From contig DF237472.1 of the NCBI GenBank assembly GCA_000708835.1, positions 1-63,923 on the forward strand: DNA of 63,923 bases, written 5' to 3'. Made by a program: the position numbers and the translations under genes. Origin of the DNA: Klebsormidium nitens (Eukaryota > Streptophyta > Klebsormidiophyceae > Klebsormidiales > Klebsormidiaceae). A model generated the notes under the pieces. It searched no databases, was not told where the DNA came from, and worked only from the letters and a program-made list of their open reading frames with translations. Positions 34,801 through 46,800 of this stretch are shown in pieces (positions within the stretch are counted from its first letter, which is position 1; the number at the start of each line of letters is the position of its first letter).

Positions 34801-37800
34801 ATGCATTAAGATTCCGAGTGAAGGGCGGAGCACTCCGACAAAGGCCGTGGCGCCAAGGCTCCCGTTCCCCTTCAAAAGTCGATGCACTCAAGGCGGCTCG
34901 AATGATTTGACGATGCATCAGGGATATCTTGAGGTCTATGGGGCCACTCACCTGAACATTTTCTGTTAAATATCTTATCGTATAGATCACCAAAAATCAA
35001 ACATGCAGGTGCGATGAGGACGAAATGGGGGCCAAGGCTGCTTGTCAGAACACGGATTCTGTCCGTCAACGCCGTCAGAAGAATTTGCGTGTGGATCGCA
35101 TCGATCCGCCAAGTACTCTCCGGACCGTCCAAACAGCATATAGCATTGTCGACAAATAGGATTCCGGTCTTCCTGAATCCGCTGGTTCTCACAAACTTTG
35201 TCAAGATTGGTCGTCACGCTCAACGAAAGCCAGGCTCTTTTCCGTAATGTCCGCCAGAATGTTTTGCGTGTCAATCGCTTCACTCTGCAAGCTGCTCGGG
35301 CCTCGGCCGGACTGCCAAACGCCACTGAATCAGTCTTCGCGAAACACAAAGTTTGTGGATAAATCATTAAGAGTGCCCACCAAGACAAGACTTTTGCCCG
35401 TCACGTCCGCCAGAATGTTCCGCGTGTCGATCGCCTCCATCTGCCAGCTGCTCTTCGACTCTGCCGGACTGTCCGACAGAAACATGCGTAGCATATACGC
35501 GTCAAAGCGTGGGACGCCGGCTGCCGCGCACGGAATCATCAGGCCGCAGTTCGCCAGGAGAGCCGCGGCGCAGATTGCCCGCAGAATCGTCGATTTACCT
35601 GCAAATTGAGAGGTTACGTCAGCAAAGAGGTGACGTCAACAAGGAAAACAACATAAGATCGAAATGGGTCACGGGGGCCGCCGTGCAAGGGATCATCAAA
35701 CCGCACTTCGCCAGCAGAGCCGCAGCGCAGATTGCCCGCATAAACTTCCAGATACCCGCAAAGTGAAGGATCACGTCAGCGAAGAAGTGACGGCAGCAGA
35801 AAGGACAATCTGGTTTATTGAAACTGGGTCACGCGGGCTGCCGCGCAAGGAATCAGGCCGCAGTTCGCCAGCAGAGCCGCGGCGCAGATCGCCCGCAGAA
35901 TCGTCGATTTACCTGCAAAGTGAAGGACCACGTCAGCGAAGGGTGACGTCAGCAGAGACAAAAACTCGGGTTATTGAACTGGGTTACGCCGGCCGCCGTG
36001 GATGGAATCATCGGGCCGCACTTCGCAAATAGAGCCGCGGCACAGATCGCCCGCAGAATCTGCAAATGGAGCGACAACGTCAGCATAAAAAGAACATGGC
36101 TTATTGGAGCATAATGCGTGAGCCGCCGCACAAGGCAACATCAAACCGCAGTTCGCCAGCAGAGCCGCAGCGCAGATTGCCGGCATGAACTTCCATTTAC
36201 CCGCAAAGTGAAGGATAACGTCAGAAAAGAAGTGACGTCAGCAGAAAGGAAGATCTGGGTTATTCAATTTGGGTCACTTGGGTTGTCGCGCAAGGGATCA
36301 TCAGGCCGCAGTTTGCTGGCAGGGCCCCCGACGCAAACTGCCCGCAGAATTCGTCATTTGGCCTGCAAATGCAACGACGACGTCAGCGGATGAGTTACGC
36401 AGCAAAGAAAAAAACATGGCTTACTGGACCGGGGCATGGGGGCCGCTGCCGCAGGGGACCATCAGTTCGCCAGAGCGGCGGCGGAGATCGCCCGATTTGA
36501 CTGCGAAACAGAAAGATATGACGTCAGCTGAGGAGTGGCGGTACTCCAGCAGAGTCAAGCCGCAGGTTGTGCGGAATCGTTGATACGTTCAGCAAAAAGA
36601 GATTCACACCGTCAGTCAATTTCGTGAGAGCTCAGCAGACTACCAAGGACGTCGGCGAGATCGTCAGCGTGACGGCAGCAGACCTACGGATGTGTCGAGG
36701 CCGATCACACGGGTCGCAGGCACCAGGACACCATGCGCTGACGTTTTGCTGACGGGGCTGCGACGCCCGTCGCTCTTCATCTCAATATTCGTGAACACCC
36801 AAATGGTTGACTTGTCCCGCTCAAAAAGCAGAGTGTTGGAAGCACAGCGGCAAACGAAACTAGACAGGAAAGGCTTTCGGGGTTCCTGTATCCTCCCGCA
36901 TCTTAAAGAAGGCGTAACACCAGTTTTCGGTTGTTTGGGCTCTCCGAGTCTTCGCCCTTTTATGATGCTAACCTTGACGCCACTTTGATTAACGAGGTTG
37001 CCAGCCTGTAAGGAGCTTATAATCACAAACCCACGTTTTTAACGAGAAGCTTGAACTTGGGTTATAGAGCTGCGGAGTTCTAAGCTGTTTCTAGAAAGCC
37101 AGCGGAATAATCAGCAAAAAAGAGCTGCTTACCTGACGTGTTGGGCCCTGTCAACAGCACCATCGACTCAATCCCAAACGTATTCGGCACCGCCCCCAAG
37201 TCCAGCCAGAACGGAACAAGGCCCTCCACGCTCAGCCGCCGCTTCCCCACAGACTCCATTGCCCCATTCTCGTCACTGCCCACGTTTTGTCCACCATTAC
37301 CACCACCTTTACCGTTCTTGCTTGGCCGTCCGACCTTTTTCTTCGGCGAGCTTTCGACTTTGGAAGGCTTTGGCGCGCCATGCTGAGCGGCCACGGCCGA
37401 GGGATCCCCCGGGTTTGGGGGATCATCCAAAAGGATGGGGAAGACCCAGCGCCGCTGCATGCCTTCGGTGACGTGCATTTGAAGCGACTTGGCGACGATT
37501 GCGAAGCACGCAATTGTGCGGATCGCCTTGAGCTTCGGCTGCACAAGAGATTTTCAAGTCAGACATAAAACGGGAGACAAGGATTGACTGGCACGTTTTC
37601 GGCTGTAGGTCTTGAGGGTGGCCTTGTTACCGAATAAGCGTGTTAGAAAAACATCGTCTGTGAGGAGTAAACTACGCAGTTCACGGTGTCAATGGTCGTT
37701 GGGCTGTTGGGACAGACGTCGAACCGAAGATTGCTGTTCAAAGAAGTCAAGCGAGACTCCCGATAGATGTAGAATCCATCACGTCCCACCATGAAATCGT

Positions 37801-40800
37801 GCATGCTGATGTCCGCTTTGTATGCAACAAAGGAGGACAAATGATCTCAAGCAACGGTCGCTCGACGAGCCAATTCCAAACCAATGGAAACCTTCAAGCT
37901 TCGATTTGAAGCAAAACCTGGAAGGAGGGATCGCCGTGCTGTGCTAGATTAATCACAGCAAATTACCGAACACAAAGTACTTTCTAAGAAACATGACCAG
38001 CCGCAGGTGTGACGCCGTCACCCTTAGACTGTTATTGGTGGAATCATTTTTGCACTGGTATCGCAAACTCTATGCACCGGCTCTTTGACTATTCTGGTCA
38101 CGCACATGCCGCTGCGTCTATTCCGTCTACTCTTAGCCACCAATCGACGGTCTTCTGTTTGTTGTCCCCTGCTTTCAGTAACACGTTAGCTCAAAACAAC
38201 AGATTGGCAAACAGTACGTTTTGCTTGTGGCTTGTCGGAAAATGCTGCCCACGACCAAGTATCTGAGCGCGAATCAGGAAAATATTGAGGATATATATCG
38301 TTAGGGAGGCGATATGCAAAAGGGCCACACCAAACGCACCTCGAGCGCCTCTGCCAGCGATTGCAACTCGTTCCGGACAGCGGCGGCGGCCGCCTCGGAC
38401 GCCTTCTTGTACGCGCTCAGCGCTGACGTCACCCTGCCAGATCAGCACGCAGAAAGGTCAGCGGAATTTTGGAATACAGAGCTTTGAACGGGGAGTCATA
38501 ACTTGATGGCACCCAGCGGATTGACCAGCAGGGAAAAGTCATTGGTCAAGATCTGTCGGAGTTTTCTTTCAAACACCCCTCAGGAACCGAGCGTTTATCA
38601 TATTATGTAAAGCGTTCAAGTCAGACCGCTCACTCGTCCGTGGTCAGGAACTTAAGCTCCACCTTGCAGCTGTCGTTATACGACGTTCTGAACATTGTGT
38701 GCAAAGCTTTACGCGGTCACCAGGACTTCCGACGACATCGAAAACCTCCTTGTTCTAACGGTTGGCCTCCAACTTGCTGTTGTTGTGGGAGGGTGGGATT
38801 CCAGATAATAATGATTCAATCTAGAGACCTTAAAGTCGTGAGCTTCTCCGGATCCGGTTTCCTCACTCGTCCGTGGTCCAACAGTTGGCCTCCACCTTGC
38901 CGTTGTTCTCCGCGTGACGTAAGCGCGCGCCGACGTCAGCAAGCGGCCCCTCCAGCGGCTGCGCCTTGAGGCCTTTGCAGCGCAGCCAGAAGCCCTTGGT
39001 CGTCAGGTTATACTGGACTTCCGCCTGCGAGAACGGACCTTAAAGCTTGAGAATGAAGCTCAAAAGATTTTGATATGAACGCTTCGAAGGAGGTTTTCGG
39101 TACCAAACGTTATAAACTTTCCTCTAGGAAGTCCTTTGCAGCGCAACCAAAAAGCCTTCGTCGTCAGGTTATGCGGGACTTCCGCCTGCAAGTGCAATAT
39201 TGATGGAGCTGAGTGATCTTGAGCAACGAGGAACAAAGAAGCTCTGGATGCCTCAAGAGCCTTCCAGAACGTCAGATATAGGGCCCCTCGAGGGTATAGG
39301 GCCTCAACCTGCTTTTGCGGCGTGCAGCAGAGAATCTTCCAACATCAGGTTGTACCTCAAAGTTGGTCTGCCACGTGGAGAGCTCAGACGCTTCGACGAT
39401 GCTCGAACCACGTTCCGGACAGAACCGCACACAGATCCTTCAGAAGGATTCGAAGGCCTCCGCATAGCTAGAAAGGTTTGGATCAAAGTTGCATTGTACG
39501 GATCTTCACCAGCGCACTCAGGCGCTTTTCGGACGCTTTTCGGACGCTGTTCGGACGCTGTTCGGTTACTGCCTTTGAAGAGGCGATCTAAGATGAGGTC
39601 GGACTCATTGAAGAGCCTTACAGACGCTTCAACGAGGATTCCGGATGGATTTGACGCGTTGGGTTGGACGCGTCGAATGCTACAGGAGAACTCTACGAAC
39701 ACCGACTATGTGTACGCATTTTGTGCGACTAAAACAAAAATTTCACACGCACAAAGAGGAATGGCAAGCAGAATTCTCCCCAGCTTATCATGGACTGGGT
39801 AAAAGTAGTTTAGCTGAGGACATGCCCGATTGGTGCAATGAAAGCGCTGGATGGATCCCGACACGGTTGCCACCTTTCAGTGGGTTGAATTCGTAACAGC
39901 GACGCCCACCTTTAGTGTGCCCCCTCGCGCCTTTGCGAACATGAGCACCGCGCCAAAGTCGCGCTCGACAGTCGCCTTCAGCTTTTGAGCGGCCGCAAAG
40001 ACCTGCACAAGAATAGAATGTGCAACTCTCAACTCGAGTCTCCGTCTCCGCGGTCGTGGAACGTACCCTACGCATCCCCTTATATAACTTGTCCCCAAAG
40101 CTTCACAAAGCGCTCACATCCGAGAGCGAAACCCAAGAAATCGAGTTTGTTGAATCCGGTCGTTAGAAGCTCGTCTTTGCTCTGACCCCGCCACCTTCCT
40201 TCTCTTCAAGCAGCCCAGAACAGCTCCGAATGACTGGTCGGACTTGGCAAAAAGTGAAACCTCAGTTGTTAGGAAAGCACAGAACTGAACGCAGTGGTCT
40301 TGATCTTGCGTCCCGGCAATCGTCTTCGAAACGCCCCAGCCTTGCAGATGACAGTCCATCCAGATCTCGATTCGTCTATCCCTTAGAGCGGTAAGAAGAG
40401 TGTATACCCACATCAAATCGCCTCAAGTCAAGAAGGAAAGAGAATGATGACATCACCTCGTTGAACTCGGTTTCCAAATGCTCGTCCTTGATTCGCCCTC
40501 GCCATCCTCGTTCATTCTCGTCCAACAAATCGCGCAGCGCCCGGAAGTCGTCATCGATCGTCAGCCAGCTGGCGTTGCCGTCCGTCTGCTGCTCCCGGAC
40601 GTCCGGCACTTTGGCCGAGATGAGCCCAATGATTTCGTCACAGTCGGCAGTCTGCAAAACAACTACGAGATAATAAGGGTGGGCACGAAAACTGTACACG
40701 TGACGAAAAAATGATCAGGCTCGCGTTGCCGTCCGTCTGCTGCTCCCGGACGTCCGGAACCTTCGCCGAAATGAGCCCGATAGTCTCGTCACAATTAGCA

Positions 40801-43800
40801 GTCTGCAACACAATTATGAATGAGCAAGAGTGAGACACCAAGAGGGTAAACGTGATAGAAGTGCGTCAATATTACATTGCCGTCCGTCTGCTGCTTTCGC
40901 ATGTCCAAAACCTTCGCCGAAATAAGCCCGATAATATCGTCACAATCAGAACTGCCAAAGTAGAAAGCTTTTGCGAGACTGAAAAAGAAGGAACTAAGGA
41001 GCTAAGACTGAGCTATAATCGGAAGTTGCCGTCTATCTGCCGCTCTCGGGCGTCCGGAGCCTTGCCTGCAATCATTGCGGTAATGTTCCACAGTCGGCAA
41101 CCTGCAATCCCGACGTGGACGGATCGAGCAGCTGCCTTGCGATTGAATCAAGAATCCCGTGAACGAGCATCGCTTTTGATGTCTTCGGACATATGGGTTT
41201 GTCGTTAAAAAGGGTGTGATCCGGAAAACTTTGAGTGAAATAGCTACCAGCCGATATCGATACATCCAACCAGCCCCTTCGCCAGCCCTCCATCGGCACC
41301 AGCAGCAGCCGAGCAATTGGTCGCAGGGCCTCGTCGGCAAACATGGCTCGGACACTTTCGGACAGCTCTCAAAGTATCTACAGAATGAACGAATTCCAAG
41401 AAATCGTCAGGATTAAGAATACCCACCAGGCGGTTTTCGTCAAACCTGGTCAGCCCCGTTGCCAGTTCCGTCGGCTCCACAAGCAGCCGCGCAATTGGAC
41501 GCAGTGCCAAGTCCGCAAACATCGCTCGGACGCTTTCGGACACTGAATTTCAAAGAAAACACATATAGTAAAAGTGTGAGGTTTCTCAGTTTATGAAACC
41601 CACCAGTCGGGTTTCGTCAAACCCGGTCAGCCCCGTTGCTAGCTCCGTCGGCTCCAGCAGCAGCCGCGCAATCGGACGCAGGGCGTCGTCCGCAAACATG
41701 GCTCGGACGCTCTCGGACAGCGCCCGGATCTGGGAGAACTGCTTGTGGTTTACTTCGCGTTCGCGGATGAGCTTGACCAGTTTATAGTCCGGCTCACAGG
41801 GGAAGTCGGGGAGGGAGACGGAGACGGAGCTGAGCAGTCGGCACGCCTCTGCATGGAGAAGAAAGGCGCTTAGGAGCTCGGCGTTTCCACAACTTGTCCT
41901 TTGACGAACCGTGAGCACGTCTTGTTATGTTCATTGTTCGCTGTCACCAACTTAGATTTGACTCCATGAGCAATCTGGATGAGACGAGTCTTGTTAATTG
42001 ACTTTCGGCTACCTGGATCAAAGTACCCGGCTGAGAATCGCGCGTTCAAGGAAGGCAAGGATTGCGAAACACTACCTCAGGTTCTCTTCTCTACCCTTCA
42101 AACTCTCACCAGGGGTAAAACGATTTTCACGAAAGTGCTATCAGAAAACCCTATCCCATCTCCAGAATATGCCCTCAACCTGTAGGCGTTCTCATAAGAG
42201 ATGCAACGCGTAGCTCTTAGAACCCACCGAGAGAAACAAACTTCAGCAGGAAGAGAACTTGCCTTGTATCTTTCCGGCAGTCTCGTAAGGTGGAGGGTTG
42301 AGAAGCAGTCGCTTTACGTAGCTGTATGCACAGAACAGGTTGAGGATTAGGGAGATCAACGTGAGGGGCGGATTGCAAGAATTGGAGCGCGCTTTCCCTC
42401 TTCGATAAGCTATCAATATGCAGTCCAAAACTACAGTCCTTTTTAAGTTCCTGACATGATCCTCTCGCAGGAAGACGGCTTGCGCCACTTGTCGGACCGA
42501 CAGTCCAGCCTGTTTACATTTCTTGAAAATGTGCATGCAAAGCTTCGATGTGAATGCGCACCTTCTGCAGAGCTTGCTGGCGTCCTTGGGCATCACTGCG
42601 TCGAGCAACCGGGGCATGCCGGCAAGCGGGTGAAGACCTGTCGGGAAGGTCTACCGGTCACTCAATCCAGTGGTACCGGACAATCCTTTCAGCAGTACCG
42701 GACAGTCCTTTCAGCAGTACCGGACACTCACATCCGTGGCCAACGCTTTGAACCCTGGTCCGGCTACTTATAAGGTAACTGTTCATTGGAAAAGGCCTAT
42801 CGAGAAGCGTTCGACGCGGGCCACGCTATTCAAGGCGTGCAAGCAACGCCAAGGACCCGGTGAAAGCAGCTTATACGCTTCCTTAGCAAACCCTCTCGTT
42901 ACCTGATGAGTCCATTCTGACAGCGAGTGGAAGAAATGAGCTATGAAACTCTATGTTTCAGATTGTCGCAACTCTGACATGATAGCCAAGGACGAAGTGT
43001 GATAGGGCTCCCACCTATCTGGATCGCGGTCGAGTAGTACAGTGGGCGGGGCCTATTCTCATTCACGTTCCTGGTCTCCTCAAAGTCTTCTCCTTCTTTG
43101 TTGTACGCTTTTCGGACCTGCAGGATATAAGAGCACCCATCAGCGGCTGACACGTGGCATCAAACGGATGGGATGACAATACAACCTCTGGTCAATCAAG
43201 GAGGGGAGTCGTGGCTATACGGCTTGGGGAGCAGTGATTGGTATTGAGAATCAAAGAGAGCGACGCCCTTCACGGCGACTTCAAAGATGACGATGACAGG
43301 CCTACAGTCGCCTCGATAAAGACAAGGCTCACGAATCCAGCTGTCCAGCAGAAAGGCGCGTTCTGAACTGGGAAAAGGGCGCAGACTCAGAATGACGGGA
43401 CATGAGATCTGAAATCAAAAGACGGCGGACATAGAACGTTTGACAAGCAAACGGGACAGCTGCCCATGAAGACTGATCTGGCTCGTCAGCAAAGAGACGT
43501 TGAAAGAGTAACCAGAGCGAGGACGCAGAGAACGCACCTCTGCCAGAATCACCTCCTCAAGCTCCATGGCGTCTCCAGTGAAGAATGCCAGCGAGCCACG
43601 TGTCTCGCACTCGGTCTTGATGGCGCTCTTCTGCCACGTGGGCGTTCCTGATAGGGCACCAAATGAGGAGAGGCTTCAAGGGAAAATTGCGGAACTCAAT
43701 CATTTCCAGTCATCATGCCAAGATCCACTTTTTCGAGGCTGGATGAAGCGCGAAACCCAGACCCTTTCGACGTTACTCAAAACGCCCTTTAGTCCAATTG

Positions 43801-46800
43801 ATCGATAGACTAGCGCCCTTCAAAGAAATTGGGCAAGATCACGGAGGCTACAGCGCACATTGCTCGAGAAAGAGACCCGGAGTTTACCGATCGGAACTAC
43901 GAAGAAGGAAGATTTATTCAGCAAAGACCAGCAACTATTTTCACGGAGGCAACTGCTGGGGAAGAGTGCTTTCGACGTTGATCGGGGATGCTAACGAGAG
44001 GCTCCGTCGCTCAACAAACTTCTGATTGAAAACAGACCGGTTTGACGTAGATCGGCCACCGAAATGGAGAACAACTGCGCACAGGCAAACCATTGCGAGG
44101 GAGCGCTTGAGAAGCGGCCGGGAACAGCTTACCGGGGGCACCGCCGCGCAGCAAAGAGTTGATGTGAGGAGCCGCGTCTGAAATCAACCACCAATTGCGG
44201 AGGACACTCAACCATCAAGAGAGCGCTTCGACCTTACCCCAACACCCTAAATCCTACAATTCTAGCACCTGAAAACCCCGACACCTCAAAACCCAAAAGC
44301 TCAAAACCCCAGAATCTTGAATTGACCCGAAAAAGCTCACCAGGAGCGCCATCTCGCAGCGAAGAGTGGATGTAGAGAATCGGGGCGGCGCCCCGCTCCC
44401 TCAGTTTGGCGATCACGCCTTCCTCCGTCAAGTTCTCTTCCTTGACGTAGGTTTGCATCGGCAGGTTGACCGAAACCATGATGTAGCCGCGTTTCGAAAA
44501 GGCCAAGCCTGCGGGGTGAAAAGGAAAGCGATCTTATCTCACGGTCTGCTGTAAGTGCGCTGTAGAAAAGCACAGCAAAGAGTTTTATTGTCCCCACCCT
44601 CGCCATCAACAATCATGCTCACAGGATAGACTTCGAAAGGTGAGACCGGCAAAGTGCGCCGCAAGCCCCGTGTCACGCAGAAAGAGTCTGCTGTTCGCAC
44701 TTGCATTGCAACATCCAGGCTTCGTCAAACAGGGTCAAACTGTCCAACAGCGTCAAACAGTCATGGTCTGGGGAGTCAGTCACGCCAGCGTCGCAGCTTG
44801 CTCGCGACTGATTGCCATGCATTGAGCCTTTGAAAGGTCACCAACGGGGTCATTCAGTGCCAGGCTCAAGCGATCAAGCCCCTGGAAAGCCGCACTGGTC
44901 TCGATCGATGCGGTTCCTGGAGAGCTTCGAAAGGTTTCCAAAAAGATGACCAAAATATGCAAAGCACATTTTGCTTGTTTGTCAGACTCACCCACAATGG
45001 GAGGCGGCTCGTCGAAGTCACCATCCTTCTCGCTGTCCACAATCCCCCGCAGATACGGGTTCTCTTTGCTGTAAATGCTGCAAGAGTTGCCAACGATCGT
45101 TTCATGGTTTGGGGAGATGAGTGCCGCACGCTGTCGAGCACACCTTTGCCTTGTCCAGCAGAAAACAAACTGACCAAAGAAGTCGTCCTGTGAGCTAGAA
45201 GCGGACTTTCCTTTGATCTGATCAAGGCCCTGTGAAACAAACGGCTGGGGGCGTCAAAGGGCTTCAGCACGAAACGTTCCTGATTCTGATTGCCGCGTCT
45301 CTGCACTCGGCATCCAAAACTTTAGAACGAAGACACCATCTGAGTAACCCGTATTGATCGTGATATATCAATTGTGTGAACGATCCAGTCCCACAACGTT
45401 CTGACAGCGAATAGACGCGTATGGTAGGAACGGAAGAAGGATTAGGCAATTGGTCTCCTTGACAGGGCTAGTAGTCGCTCAGGAACTTACCCTCCCAGAT
45501 ACCTCTCCTTTCGCCCGCGTGTGTCAAGCCCCGCCTCTTCGATAACGCCCTGCACAGTTGACACGCAAAGTGGTATCAGCTCCCACAGACATTTGAACTT
45601 TGAGCCATCGCGGCATAGCGCATCTCAACCAAAGTCATATGTTTTCTCTAGTTTCAGATTTGTCTGCAGTTCACAAGAAGAATGAACGCTAGAGCAGGCA
45701 GTTCACAGCAAGTCACAGCAATTGACAGCAAGCTTAAACAATATCCGGATTTCCATGTGGCAGAGACTCGCGACCGGTTTCCGCCCTTGCAATTCATCCT
45801 AACCGCACTTGGGGATCGGCCACAAGAAGGAAAGACGGAAGGCATCTGGAAAGCTCACCACTCTAAATCCCGCCGCACCTAGATGCTCAATGGTCCTGGA
45901 AATGTTCTGCAAGGACGAGAATAACAATGACGAGCGGTAACGGGTTTGAAGTAGACAAACTTTCTCCGACTTTGACCGTAACTTAGACACGACATTCTCG
46001 TAGCGGGTAGGTGCGAAACAAGGAAGAAGCCGCTCGAGAGATCCGGCATCTCAAAGCTCGACCGCCTTCTCAACCTGTTAGACCTCCCTGTCACGTTCAC
46101 GATGCCCTTTTCCGGACCGAACCTTACAAAAATCAAAGAGCGTCCAAAAAGATGAAATAAGAATCAACCTCAGGCCCCCTTTTCTTATTTAGACGGAACG
46201 AAATGCCGCGTGTCAATCAGATAGGGCCTATACCTTAGAATAAGGTCTCTTACCAGTCTCGAGATAGACGCGCTCATGTACACTGAGTTCCTCTATCGTG
46301 CAATCAGGTTGTGTTCTTACTCCAATGTTAGACGCACCTGTTTCGGGCATCCCGCCTTTGGCAATTTCTGGCCCATCGGGTTGAGCCCCGCGTATTGCAC
46401 CATCAGCACCGCATCGAACCCGATCGACTCGTAAAAGTCGCCCACCTGCGAGACGACACGTGGCAATCACTTCCCCATGCGCTACATGGGCTTCCCTGGA
46501 AATGCAGGTTCAATCGAGACTTCTGCGGATCTAAGCAGAGGAGCTTATCAACAGGGCACATTGTATTGCACGTCGCTGAAGCAGCTGTAGAATTTGGTCC
46601 GTCGTTCCGGGTTATGAGTAAGAGTAAGAGCAGGAGACGCGTCACACTAGAGGATCTATCGAGACATGCCCCTTAGGCACACTGTCAGCTCGAAGTTAGC
46701 AACACAGTCGCGTGTCGGCACGGGTTACGGAGAATGCGCGCTTCTTCGACGCTGCTTTACAGGCACGAAAAGGTTCTTACTACCCTCTATCAGCGGACTT

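Noticed and set aside
35660-36520. Possible CRISPR-like or satellite array
   Set aside because: Units are degenerate copies of the next MSH1 exon with its acceptor; no conserved short repeat with unique spacers exists.
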